This document shows positions 37,601 to 45,651 of a stretch of DNA of 46,637 nucleotides, piece after piece (position 1 is the stretch's first letter; the number at the start of each line of letters is the position of its first letter). Below the pieces are notes generated by a model that was given only the letters and a program-made list of their open reading frames with translations, was not told the DNA's origin and did no database searches. Source of the stretch: Rubrivivax sp. (lineage in GTDB: Bacteria > Pseudomonadota > Gammaproteobacteria > Burkholderiales > Burkholderiaceae_C). The DNA is taken from positions 1-46,637 of the forward strand of contig JAJTDE010000014.1 in assembly GCA_021298085.1 (NCBI GenBank), read 5' to 3'. Made by a program: the position numbers and the translations under genes.

Positions 37601-38125
37601 CTGGGCCAGGCGGGGGTCCGTCCGGGCGTAGTCCTGCAGGTTGCGCTGGATCGAGGCCAGGGCCGACAGCGTGCGGCCGCTGATGTTGGTGCCGGCGCCC
37701 ATGTTGGCGCTGTTGAAACGCTCCGAGGCACCGGCCTGGCCGGTGATGGTGATGGTCTGTGCCGCCGGTGCGCCCAGGGTGATATCCAGTGCGGTGGTTT
37801 CGGCCAGCGTCAGGAAGACGTTGTCGCGGCGTTCACGCTGCGTGCCCTGGCTGAACGTGATGGTGTAGGGCCCACCCACCCGCAGGCCGCGGGCGCTGTA
37901 GCGGCCGTCGCTGTCGGTGGTGGCGGTGACCGACGAGCGCGACTCGACGTGCAGGATGTTGACGCTGGCCTGTGCCACGGGTTTGCCGGCGGCGTCGACG
38001 ATGCGGCCCGACAGCGCAGCGGTGGTGTTCTGGGCCAGTGCGGGCGCGCAGATGACCACCATCGCGGCCGCGCTGACAGCGCTGCGCAGGAAGACGGGAA
38101 GGGGCAGGCGGGTAGAGCGGCTCAC
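34682..38125 (-). CDS. Oar-like TonB-dependent receptor with carboxypeptidase-regulatory-like domain
   Basis: Very large outer-membrane receptor, 1147 residues. A signal peptide (SAAAMVVICAPALAQ) precedes a beta-sandwich domain of the CarboxypepD_reg type (LSGRIVDAAGKPVAQASV, then TTDSDGRYSARGL). A plug with TRYNSITIDGVTTNDTFGL and GANINAVTKSGTNDLKGSLYY follows, and a long barrel ends ITLRYSF. This layout is that of Oar/OmpA-related receptors, some of which handle peptides, saccharides or signal export. The start is GTG 38125 with a good GAGGAG site. It is coupled to the PhyH-like gene. The cargo is unknown; whether it belongs to the nucleoside theme is unproven. Confidence 0.92.
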   Translation of the reverse strand: MSRSTRLPLPVFLRSAVSAAAMVVICAPALAQNTTAALSGRIVDAAGKPVAQASVNILHVESRSSVTATTDSDGRYSARGLRVGGPYTITFSQGTQRERRDNVFLTLAETTALDITLGAPAAQTITITGQAGASERFNSANMGAGTNISGRTLSALASIQRNLQDYARTDPRLAQTDKERGEISAAGQNTRYNSITIDGVTTNDTFGLESNNLPTLKQPISIDAIDSVQVNISNYDVTQKGYTGANINAVTKSGTNDLKGSLYYAWRNDQFAGQRYNRTTDTFFDPPKSRDTTVGFTLGGPIIKDKLFFFSAYEEYKSNRTRPNFGPIGSAATNVGITPQMITDVISVARSTWGMDIGGSEIPGNVQVVVKDALLKLDWNISDDHRASLRYTKTDQTEPIITANSMFGANTLSLSSFWYNQVKTVESVVGQWFADWSPSFSTELKLSSRDYDSVPTPVNGTRLPQITLRYAGALPAGSPAGTNANSRDLNFGTERSRHFNVLRTKTVDGYLGATWVRGDHEVKFGADFAQNDIYNAFLQDTNGQYRFQCENGTYSFQATAVNCTTASADVVAAAALENFRLGRPSLYQVQLPLAGRSINDAVAVWSYTNTGLFLQDTFKLNKNLNVMFGVRVDQQDVPEKPLYSAAAAAPTVAGGVSGTNVVRNRGGFGLDNTVTLDGKQLVQPRLGFNWNLGNPERRMQVRGGAGLFQGAAANVWLSNPFSNTGAAVGTYSCANFTSCGTANARFNANPDTQPTLTGQPPAANVDFLAKDLAQPSVWKANLAFDTELPALPVVGRMTFGAEWLYTRTHDGVFHQHLNLGAPTSVGPDGRQLFFLPRSLATDCWNTTGGAITTGACAIPSGQSRTRALSNPNFNNVLVASPTKNGSGEALTLSLSQSRAMGLSWSAAYTRTSATEVSPLTSSVSNSNWVSRAVFNPNEDVASNSNYLIRDRVSASMSWARNLFDSNLRTSFGLFYEGRKGKPYSWTFLNDMNGDGVVGNDLMYIPKGPGSGEVVFAGGAAEETRFWQIVDANPALAAAKGGVVGRNAAMAPWVNSFDVRFSQELPGFKAGHKGMISFDILNVGNLINSRWGHIEEVAFPSTRSFVNFAGVDAQGRYNYRVGSLQDLTTRQTAGESQWAVQITLRYSF

Positions 38126-38367
38126 GCGGGGACTCCTCGTTGTAGATTGTGCGGATCCGGTGCGACGCCATCAGGGCATACAAGCCGGGCCACGAGGGCC
38201 GGCACGAGCCGACGGGCGCACCGCCCAGAAAAGGGGCGGGAGCACGGGGCGTGCCAGCCGGTCGGCTGGGGGCCCGTGCCTCACGCAGATGATCGTAATG
38301 GCGCCCCATGACGTTTCAGTGACAGGCGCGCAACGCCGCGGGTTTTCCCGGGGCGGTTTGCCGACGC

Positions 38368-39450
38368 TCAAGGCGGCGGCAGATGCACCACGTCGGGGGG
38401 CAGAAAACTGGCCCGGGCAGCCTGTTGCGCCATGGTGAGCAAATCCTGTGCACTGAAACCGGCCTCGTGCATCAGCAGCGCCGCTTCCTGCGACATGCTG
38501 GTGCGCGACATCAGCCGGTTGTCGGTGTGGTACGACAGCGAGACCCCGGCATCCCACAGCGCGCGGATCGGGTGTTCGGCCACGGAGCGGGCGGCACCGG
38601 TGTGCACGTTGCTGGTCGGACACACCTCGAGGTGGGTGCCGCGCTCGCGCAGCTCGGCCAGGATGTCGGCCCAACCCGGCGTGCCGATGCGCTGCGCCAG
38701 CTGCACGCCGTGGCCCACCCGGCGTGCGCCCAGGCGCGCCGCCTCGAGCACACGGCGCGCGCCGTCGTCGGCGTCGGCCTCACCGGCGTGCAGGGTCAGC
38801 CCCAGGCCGCCGTCGAGCACCCGTTGCAGCAGGTCGCGGTGCGGGGTGGCTGGCCAGCCGTGTTCGGGCCCGGCCAGGTCAAAGGCCACGACGCCGCGCC
38901 CTTGCCAGCGCAAGGCCAATTCGGCGCTGCGGGTGATGGCCTCCACCCCGTGGTTGCGCATCGCGCAGACGATCAGCCCTGACGGCAGCGGGCTGTCGGC
39001 CAGGCCCTGCAGCAGGGCCTCGACACAGGCGTCGCCGCGGATGCCAAGCGGTTCAAACAGCAGGGGCGCAATGCGCAGTTCGGCCAGCTGCGCCCCGTCG
39101 GCACGCGCGTCCTCGGCGCTCTCGAAGGCCACCTGGCGCAGGGCCGCCGGGCCGGCCATGGCCTCGACCGTCAGCCCGAAGCCGCGCAGGTATTCCTCCA
39201 GCGAGCCGGCGTGTGCCCGGGCGTCGAACCAGCGGGCCAGCCCGGCTTCGTCGTCGGCTGGGCTGGCCATGCCGCGCGACCGCAGCAGCGCCAGCAAGGT
39301 GGCTTCGCGCAGGCTTCCGTCGAGGTGGTCGTGCAGCACCACCTTGGGCAGTGCCCGCGCGGCGTCCCAGACGGGCCGCGGCACCGAGCCGGGCTGCCGT
39401 GGCGTCGAGGGGCCGCTCAGCGGCACGGCGGGGGAAGCCTGGGCATTCAT
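38368..39450 (-). CDS. add: Adenosine deaminase
   Basis: Zinc enzyme converting adenosine to inosine (and deoxyadenosine to deoxyinosine). The product is 360 residues. Metal and catalytic motifs are His40 and His42 in VVLHDHLDGS, the HAGE motif (LTLHAGEAD), HGVQLAQR, CPTSNVHTG and the Asp in SYHTDNRLMS. It could also be an adenine-deaminase-like relative, but LHDHLDGS followed by HAGE and HTDN is the adenosine type. It is divergent from the nucleoside importer operon with about 136 bases between. It would supply inosine to the phosphorylase encoded there. Confidence 0.93.
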   Translation of the reverse strand: MNAQASPAVPLSGPSTPRQPGSVPRPVWDAARALPKVVLHDHLDGSLREATLLALLRSRGMASPADDEAGLARWFDARAHAGSLEEYLRGFGLTVEAMAGPAALRQVAFESAEDARADGAQLAELRIAPLLFEPLGIRGDACVEALLQGLADSPLPSGLIVCAMRNHGVEAITRSAELALRWQGRGVVAFDLAGPEHGWPATPHRDLLQRVLDGGLGLTLHAGEADADDGARRVLEAARLGARRVGHGVQLAQRIGTPGWADILAELRERGTHLEVCPTSNVHTGAARSVAEHPIRALWDAGVSLSYHTDNRLMSRTSMSQEAALLMHEAGFSAQDLLTMAQQAARASFLPPDVVHLPPP

Positions 39451-39586
39451 CGGGGCATGCTAGCAACTACGGGTGGCGGCTGCTGCCGGCCTTGTTATCC
39501 TGCCGGCCGGTCGCTGGATGGCGCCCGACCCCCGAGGCAGCCCGCGCGCCCGACCGCATTCAAGGCTTTTCCGCCAGGAGTACCCG

Positions 39587-40597
39587 ATGTCATTTCTGCT
39601 CAACCGCCCTGCCGCCCCGAACCTGCTGCGCCGTGCGCTGGTGACGCTGGCCGCGACTGCCGGTGTGGTGGCTGCCCATGCGCAGTCCCAGCCGGCCGTC
39701 ATCTACGACATGGGTGGCAAGTTCGACAAGTCATTCAACCAGGCCGCCTTCAACGGCGCTGAAGCCTGGAAAAAGGGTGCGGCCGGCCGCAACTACCTGG
39801 AGTTCGAGATCTCCAACGCCACCCAGCGTGAGCAGGCCCTGCGACGCATGGCCGAGCGCGGCGCCAACCCGATCGTGGCGATCGGCTTCTCTCAGGGCGC
39901 TGCCGTCGAGAAAGTGGCCAAGGAATTTCCGAAGATCAACTTCGCCATCATCGACTTTGTCGTCAACCTGCCCAATGTGCAGAGCATTGTCTTCAACGAA
40001 CACGAGGGCAGCTTCCTGGTGGGCATGATGGCCTCGATGGCCAGCAAGACCGGCAAGGTCGGCTTCATCGGCGGCATGGACATCCCGCTGATCCGCAAGT
40101 TCCAGTGCGGCTTCGAGCAGGGCGCCAAGTACGCCAACCCCAAGGCCGAGGTGTCGGCCAACATGACCGGCACCACCCCGGCCGCCTGGAATGACCCTGC
40201 CCGCGGCGCTGAACTGGCCAAGGCCCAGTTTGCCAAGGGCGTGGACGTGGTGTTTGCGGCGGCCGGCGGCACCGGCACCGGTGTGTACCAGGCCGCCAAG
40301 GACGCGGGCAAGCTGGCCATCGGCGTGGACAGCAACCAGAACCACCTGCACCCGGGCACCATGCTGACCTCCATGGTCAAGCGGGTGGACGTGGCCGTGA
40401 CCAACGCCTTCAGCGGCGTCAAGCCCGGGCTCACCACCATGGGCCTGAAGGAAAACGGGGTGGACGCCGCGATGGATGAGCACAACGCCAAGCTGGTGTC
40501 GGCCGACATGAAGAGCAAGATCGCCCAGGCCCGTGCCGACATCATCAGTGGCAAGGTCAAGGTGGTCGACTACATGGCCGCCAACAAGTGCAACTGA
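39587..40597 (+). CDS. BMP-family periplasmic nucleoside-binding protein, paralogue 2
   Basis: Substrate-binding protein of the nucleoside ABC importer, 336 residues, with a signal peptide ending VVAAHAQ and no lipobox. Diagnostic stretches are VIYDMGGKFDKSFNQAAFNGAE, GIGF-type ANPIVAIGFSQG, GFIGGMDIPLIRKFQ, DVVFAAAGGTGTGVYQ and GVDSNQNHLHPGTMLTSMVKRVD (in pieces). A CAGGAG site precedes ATG 39587. It is first in the operon with the ATPase, two permeases, cytidine deaminase and purine nucleoside phosphorylase, and is a close paralogue of the protein encoded at 32481. Confidence 0.95.
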   Translation: MSFLLNRPAAPNLLRRALVTLAATAGVVAAHAQSQPAVIYDMGGKFDKSFNQAAFNGAEAWKKGAAGRNYLEFEISNATQREQALRRMAERGANPIVAIGFSQGAAVEKVAKEFPKINFAIIDFVVNLPNVQSIVFNEHEGSFLVGMMASMASKTGKVGFIGGMDIPLIRKFQCGFEQGAKYANPKAEVSANMTGTTPAAWNDPARGAELAKAQFAKGVDVVFAAAGGTGTGVYQAAKDAGKLAIGVDSNQNHLHPGTMLTSMVKRVDVAVTNAFSGVKPGLTTMGLKENGVDAAMDEHNAKLVSADMKSKIAQARADIISGKVKVVDYMAANKCN

Positions 40598-40623
40598 GCT
40601 GACAGCCCCCGGCCGCCCCTGCC

Positions 40624-42162
40624 GTGACCGCCCCTGCCGTCGAGCTGCGCCAGATCGACAAGCGGTTTGGCGCTGTGCACGCCAACCGCGCGGTGGACCT
40701 CACGGTGGGTGCCGGCACTGTCCACGGCATCGTCGGTGAGAACGGTGCCGGCAAGAGCACGCTGATGTCCATCCTGTACGGTTTCTACCAAGCCGACAGC
40801 GGCAGCATCCGCATCCAGGGGCAGCCCGCCGAGATCCGCAACGCCCACGACGCCATTGCGCAGGGCATCGGGATGGTCCACCAGCACTTCATGCTGGTGG
40901 ACAGCCTGTCTGCGCTGGACAACGTGATGCTGGGCTCCGAGCCCGGCTGGCGGCTGCAGCCGGCACGCCAGCGCGTGCGCGAGCAGTTGCTGGCGCTGAT
41001 GCAGCAGACGGGCCTGCAGGTTCGCCTGGAAATGGCCGTGGAAGACCTGCCCGTGGGCGAGCGCCAGCGGCTGGAGATCCTCAAGGCGCTGTACCGCGGC
41101 GCCCGCATCCTGATCCTGGACGAGCCCACTGCCGTGCTCACGCCCCAGGAGACCGACCAGCTCTTTGTCACGCTCAAGGGCCTGAAGGCCCGCGGCACGA
41201 CCATCCTGCTGATCACCCACAAGCTGCGCGAGATCATGGCGCTGTGCGACCAGGTCACGGTGATGCGCGCGGGTGCGGTGGTGCTGGACGTGCCCATCGG
41301 CAACACCTCGGTGGACGACCTGGCGCAGGCCATGGTGGGCCGCAAGGTCAACCTGGGCCGTCGGCCCGGTGCGCAGGCCCGCCCCCCAGGCGGCCACGCC
41401 GTCCTGCTGAGCGCCGAGGGGCTGACCTGGCGCGACAGCCTGGGTGTTGCCCGTCTGTCCGAGGTGTCGCTGCAGCTGCGGGCGGGAGAGATCGTCGGCA
41501 TTGCCGGCGTGTCGGGCAACGGGCAGAGCGAGCTGCTGGACGTGCTGTCGGGTCTTCTCGCGCCCCAGCAAGGGCGGCTGATGTTGGGTGGCCAGCACTT
41601 CGAACCGTCGCGCTGGTTGACACCCTCCGTGGCACGCAACTTGCGCCTTGCGCATGTGCCTGAAGACCGTCACCACCGCGGCCTGGTGTTGCCCTTTCCG
41701 GCCTGGGAATCGGCGGCCCTGGGCTACCAGAACCAAGCCTGCTACCGCCGCGCCGCCTTCATGGACGGCCAGCGCCTCAAGGCCGACACCGCGCAGATGA
41801 TGGCGCGCTACGACGTGCGCCCGCGCGACGAGCGCCTGCGCACCTCGAAGTTCTCAGGCGGCAACCAGCAGAAGCTGGTGCTCGCGCGCGAAGCCGTGCA
41901 TGAGCCGAAGGTGTTGCTGGTGGGCCAGCCGACGCGTGGGGTGGACATCGGTGCCATCGAGTTCATCCATGAGCGGCTGCGTGCGATGCGCGACGCCGGC
42001 GGTGCGGTGCTGGTGGTGTCGTCAGAGCTCGACGAAGTCCTGGCCCTGGCCGACCGCTTACTGGTGATGAACGCCGGGCGGGTGGTGGGTGAGCTGCCCA
42101 TCGAGGCCTGCACCGAATCGGCACTGGGCCGCCTGATGGGCGGCGCCGATGCGGCGGCGTGA
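40624..42162 (+). CDS. Nucleoside ABC importer ATP-binding protein (NupA/YufO-like)
   Basis: Double-domain ATPase, 512 residues, starting at GTG 40624. The first Walker A is GENGAGKST (38-46), Walker B LILDEPTAVLTPQE. The second half has GVSGNGQSE (Walker A-like, without the invariant Lys) and the signature FSGGNQQKLVLARE. The first-half signature LPVGERQRLEIL is degenerate, as usual in this family of sugar/nucleoside importers. It powers transport for the adjacent two permeases. The BMP gene lies 26 bases upstream. Confidence 0.95.
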   Translation: MTAPAVELRQIDKRFGAVHANRAVDLTVGAGTVHGIVGENGAGKSTLMSILYGFYQADSGSIRIQGQPAEIRNAHDAIAQGIGMVHQHFMLVDSLSALDNVMLGSEPGWRLQPARQRVREQLLALMQQTGLQVRLEMAVEDLPVGERQRLEILKALYRGARILILDEPTAVLTPQETDQLFVTLKGLKARGTTILLITHKLREIMALCDQVTVMRAGAVVLDVPIGNTSVDDLAQAMVGRKVNLGRRPGAQARPPGGHAVLLSAEGLTWRDSLGVARLSEVSLQLRAGEIVGIAGVSGNGQSELLDVLSGLLAPQQGRLMLGGQHFEPSRWLTPSVARNLRLAHVPEDRHHRGLVLPFPAWESAALGYQNQACYRRAAFMDGQRLKADTAQMMARYDVRPRDERLRTSKFSGGNQQKLVLAREAVHEPKVLLVGQPTRGVDIGAIEFIHERLRAMRDAGGAVLVVSSELDEVLALADRLLVMNAGRVVGELPIEACTESALGRLMGGADAAA

Positions 42163-42228
42163 GCCCTTCGCCGCTTTCTTCAGCCGCCCGCCCGTCACCG
42201 CGCCACTGCACGCCACCCAACACCCACC

Positions 42229-43356
42229 ATGAGCCGCCCTGTTGAATTGCCGCGCTGGATGGAGCTGGCGCTGCTGCCTGCCTTCAACGTGGGCGTGGCC
42301 CTTGTGGTGGCCGGGCTGGTGGTCTGGAGCATCGGCCTGGACCCGTTGCAGGTGCTGTCGCTGCTGATCAAGGGCGCCTTTGGCAGCAAGAACGGCCTGG
42401 GCTACACGTTCTACTACGCCACCACCTTCATCTTCACGGGCCTGGCCGTGGCCGTGGCCTTCCATGCCGGCCTGTTCAACATCGGCGGTGAAGGCCAGGC
42501 GACCATGGGGGGCCTGGGTGTGGCACTGGTGGGCTTGTCGCTCGGGGGTCAGTGGCCGGCGCCCGTGGTGGTGCTGTTGATGGTGCTGGCGGCCATGGCC
42601 ATGGGCATGCTGTGGGCGTCGGTGCCAGGGGTGCTGCAGGCCTACCGGGGCAGCCACATCGTCATCACGACGATCATGTTCAACTTCATCGCCGCGGCAC
42701 TGCTGGTCTACCTGCTGGTCAACGTGATGAAGGCCCCCGGCAGCATGGCGCCTGAGACCCGCGCCTTCAGCGACAGCCCGCTGCTGCCGGGCATGCATAC
42801 CGTGTTGCAGGGCCTGGGCCTGGACTGGCCGCGAACCCCGCTGAACGCCACCGTGCTGCTGGCCTTGCTGGCCTGTGGGGCCGTGCAGGTGTTCCTCTGG
42901 CGTACCCGTGCAGGCTATGCCCTGCGGGCCACGGGCTTTGCGCCTGAGGCGGCCCGTTATGGCGGCATGCTGCCGCAACGCCAGGTGGTCTGGGCGATGG
43001 CACTGTCGGGGGCGCTGGCGGGTCTCGTGGGTGTCAACGAGATTGCGGGTGTGCACAACCGCCTGCTGCCCGAATTCACCGCGGGCGCGGGCTTTGCCGG
43101 CATTGCCGTCAGCCTGATCGGCCGCAACCACCCGGTGGGCATCGTGCTGGCGTCGCTGCTGTTTGGTGCGCTCTACCAGGGTGGCGCTGAGCTGGCCTTT
43201 GAGGTGCCCGGTTTCAGCCGCGAGATGGTCGTCACCTTGCAGGGCTTGATCGTGCTGTTTGCCGGGGCGATGGCAATGGTCGCCGCCCCGATGTTTGCCC
43301 GCCTGCATGCGGCCTGGCCGCGGCCCACGCGGCCGACGCCGGCCGCTGGTTCCTGA
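42229..43356 (+). CDS. Nucleoside ABC importer permease 1 (NupB/YufP-like)
   Basis: Inner-membrane permease of the BPD_transp_2 family, 375 residues with about nine hydrophobic helices. Family features include FIFTGLAVAVAFHAGLFNIGGEGQATMGG, YRGSHIVITTIMFNFIAAAL, RATGFAPEAARYGG and the coupling-region-like LAGLVGVNEIAGVHNRLLPEFTAG, then GFAGIAVSLIGRNHPVGI. It pairs with the next gene to form the channel. ATG 42229 is 66 bases after the ATPase. Confidence 0.94.
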   Translation: MSRPVELPRWMELALLPAFNVGVALVVAGLVVWSIGLDPLQVLSLLIKGAFGSKNGLGYTFYYATTFIFTGLAVAVAFHAGLFNIGGEGQATMGGLGVALVGLSLGGQWPAPVVVLLMVLAAMAMGMLWASVPGVLQAYRGSHIVITTIMFNFIAAALLVYLLVNVMKAPGSMAPETRAFSDSPLLPGMHTVLQGLGLDWPRTPLNATVLLALLACGAVQVFLWRTRAGYALRATGFAPEAARYGGMLPQRQVVWAMALSGALAGLVGVNEIAGVHNRLLPEFTAGAGFAGIAVSLIGRNHPVGIVLASLLFGALYQGGAELAFEVPGFSREMVVTLQGLIVLFAGAMAMVAAPMFARLHAAWPRPTRPTPAAGS

Positions 43357-43370
43357 AGGCCAGGGACGCC

Positions 43371-44348
43371 ATGGACGAGACCTTCATGGGCACCCTGATC
43401 GGCTCCACGCTGCGCGTGAGCACACCCCTGATCCTGTGCGCCCTGGCCGGCACCCTGAGCGAGCGCGCCGGCGTGATCGACCTGGGCCTGGAAGGCAAGA
43501 TGCTGATGACGGCCTTCGCTGCCGCGGCAGCCGGCGCCGTGACGGGTTCGCTGCCGCTGGCCTTGCTGGCGGCGCTGGCGGTGGGGCTGGCCTTGTCGAT
43601 GCTGCACGGTTACGGCTGCGTGAGCCACCGCGGCGACCAGGTCGTCATGGGCATGGCCATCACCATGACGGCCGCCGGGCTCACGGTGGTGCTGGGCATC
43701 GCCTGGTTTCAGCAGGGTGGCCAGACCCCTACCCTGCCCGACAGCGTACGCCTGGACGGGCAGCTGGAAGGCCTGGGCGAGGCCTTGTCGCAGTGGCCCG
43801 TGCTGGGCAAGGCGCTGGCGCTCGGCTTCACAGGGCACAACGTGATGGTCTATGCGGCGCTGCTGGCGGTGCCGGCGGTGTGGTGGCTGCTCTACCGCAC
43901 GCGCTTCGGGCTGCGCCTGCGTGCCACCGGCGAAAACCCCGCCATGGTGGATGCCGCGGGGGTGTCGGTGAAGGCACTGCGCTACCAGGCCCTGGCCCTC
44001 AACGGTGTGCTGGCCTCGCTGGCCGGCGCCTACCTGGTCATCGGCCTGAACCCGGCCTTCATTCCCAACATGACGGCCGGCCGCGGCTTCATGGCGCTGG
44101 CCGCGATGATCTTCGGCAAGTGGCACCCGGTCGGCGCGTTCTGGGCCTGCCTGTTGTTTGGCTTCCTGGACGCGCTGGCGATCCGGCTGCAGGGCGCCAG
44201 CCTGCCCGCGGTGCTGGGCGGTGGCGATGTCCCTGTCCAGGCCATGCAGGCGCTGCCCTATGTGCTGACGGTGGTGCTGCTGGCGGGTTTCATCGGCCAT
44301 GCCCGCGCGCCCCGGGCGCTGGGCCAGCCTTATCTGAAGGAGCGTTGA
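43371..44348 (+). CDS. Nucleoside ABC importer permease 2 (NupC/YufQ-like)
   Basis: Second permease, 325 residues, with about eight hydrophobic helices. It shows TLIGSTLRVSTPLILCALAGTLSERAGVIDLGLEGKMLM in parts, VSHRGDQVVMGMAITM, RATGENPAMVDAAGVSVKALR and AAMIFGKWHPVGAFWACLLFGFLDAL, all typical. It begins 14 bases after permease 1. Its stop overlaps the cytidine deaminase start (TGATG), tying import to catabolism. Confidence 0.94.
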   Translation: MDETFMGTLIGSTLRVSTPLILCALAGTLSERAGVIDLGLEGKMLMTAFAAAAAGAVTGSLPLALLAALAVGLALSMLHGYGCVSHRGDQVVMGMAITMTAAGLTVVLGIAWFQQGGQTPTLPDSVRLDGQLEGLGEALSQWPVLGKALALGFTGHNVMVYAALLAVPAVWWLLYRTRFGLRLRATGENPAMVDAAGVSVKALRYQALALNGVLASLAGAYLVIGLNPAFIPNMTAGRGFMALAAMIFGKWHPVGAFWACLLFGFLDALAIRLQGASLPAVLGGGDVPVQAMQALPYVLTVVLLAGFIGHARAPRALGQPYLKER

Positions 44349-44785
44349 TGAACGGTCTTCCCAGCGCGCCTGCCGAGCTCGATGCGGCCACCGCCGGGGC
44401 CCTGGTTCAGGCCGCGCGCGGGGTGCGCGAACGCGCGTATGCCCCCTATTCCGGCTTTGCCGTGGGCGCCGCGCTGCTGGACGAACACGGCCGAATCCAC
44501 ACGGGCGTCAACGTGGAAAATGCCGCGTATCCGCAAGGCCTGTGCGCTGAGGCGTCGGCCTTGGCCCAACTGGTGAGTTCAGGCTCAAGGCGCATCATGG
44601 CGGTGGCGGTGGTGGGGCAGGCCGATGAGCCCGTGACACCCTGCGGTGGCTGCCGCCAGAAGCTGCGCGAGTTTGCGTCGCCGCAGGTTCCCGTGCTGGT
44701 GGCCGACATGCAGTCGCTGCGGGCCCGCTTTACGATGGATCAGCTCCTGCCGGCGAGTTTCGGGCCGGCCCACCTTCTGCCATGA
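44348..44785 (+). CDS. cdd: Cytidine deaminase
   Basis: Zinc hydrolase converting cytidine and deoxycytidine to uridine and deoxyuridine. The product is 145 residues, the size of the short tetrameric type. The zinc and catalytic motif is CAE at 66-68 (LCAEASAL) with the second pair Cys99 and Cys102 in PCGGCRQ. YAPYSGFAVGAALL and the substrate-binding VNVENAAYP are intact. It overlaps the permease by one base upstream and the phosphorylase by four bases (ATGA) downstream. Confidence 0.96.
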   Translation: MNGLPSAPAELDAATAGALVQAARGVRERAYAPYSGFAVGAALLDEHGRIHTGVNVENAAYPQGLCAEASALAQLVSSGSRRIMAVAVVGQADEPVTPCGGCRQKLREFASPQVPVLVADMQSLRARFTMDQLLPASFGPAHLLP

Positions 44786-45651
44786 CCACACCCACCCCTG
44801 ACAACCTGGACGAGCGGGTCACCCGCAGCGCCGATCACATCCGCAGCCGCCTGGGCGCGCGCCAGCCGCGTGTGGCCGTGCTGCTCGGCTCCGGCTGGGG
44901 CGGGCTGGCCGACCAGGTCCGGGAGCCCATCGATTGGCCCTATGCCGAACTGCCGGCCTTTCCTGAACTGCAGATCACCGGCCATGCGGGGCTGCTGCGC
45001 TCCGGCTGGATTGGCCCGACGGAAGTGCTGGTGCTGGCCGGACGCAAGCATGTCTATGAGGCGGGTGACGCGTCGGCCATGAAGGGTGCTGTGCGCACAC
45101 TGGCACGGCTGGGCGTGCAGACCCTGGTGCAGACCAATGCCGCCGGCAGCCTGGACACCGCGCTGCTGCCCGGCCAGGTGATGCTGATCAGCGACCACCT
45201 CAACATGACCCAGATGTCGCCGTTGTTGGGTGAACGGGGTGATGCGCGGTTTGTCGGTTTGACCGACGCTTACGACCCCCGCTTGCGACAGCAGGCGCTG
45301 GCCGCCGCGCAGGCGCTGGGCCGGCCGTTGAGTGAAGGGGTCTACGCCTGGATGCTGGGGCCGCAGTTCGAGACGCCGGCGGAGATTCGGATGCTGCAGG
45401 TGCTGGGCGCGCGTGCGGTGGGCATGAGCACCGTTCCGGAAACCATCCTGGCCCGCCACGCCGGGCTGCGGGTGCTGGCCTTGTCCCTGGTGACCAACCT
45501 GGGGGCGGGGCTGAGCGCCGAGAGCCTCAGCCATGCGCACACCCTGCACACGGCTCAGCAAGCGGCGGCTGGTGCCTGCCAGTTGCTCGCAGCGGTGGTC
45601 AGCTGTCTGTCAGGGCCGCCCCTGGTGGTGGGTGTGTCAGGGGCTGCGTGA
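44782..45651 (+). CDS. Purine nucleoside phosphorylase (trimeric type)
   Basis: Phosphorolyses inosine/guanosine (and deoxy forms) to free base and (deoxy)ribose-1-phosphate. The product is 289 residues of the trimeric PNP class. Motifs are VLLGSGWGGLAD (phosphate-binding Ser), VLAGRKHVYEAGD, QTNAAGSLD, GPQFETPAEIRML with the purine-binding Glu, GMSTVPE, and SLVTNLGAG with the Asn that prefers 6-oxopurines. Together with Add it would convert adenosine to hypoxanthine. The last about 15 bases overlap the BLUF-like gene on the opposite strand. It is the last gene of the importer operon. Confidence 0.93.
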   Translation: MTTPTPDNLDERVTRSADHIRSRLGARQPRVAVLLGSGWGGLADQVREPIDWPYAELPAFPELQITGHAGLLRSGWIGPTEVLVLAGRKHVYEAGDASAMKGAVRTLARLGVQTLVQTNAAGSLDTALLPGQVMLISDHLNMTQMSPLLGERGDARFVGLTDAYDPRLRQQALAAAQALGRPLSEGVYAWMLGPQFETPAEIRMLQVLGARAVGMSTVPETILARHAGLRVLALSLVTNLGAGLSAESLSHAHTLHTAQQAAAGACQLLAAVVSCLSGPPLVVGVSGAA

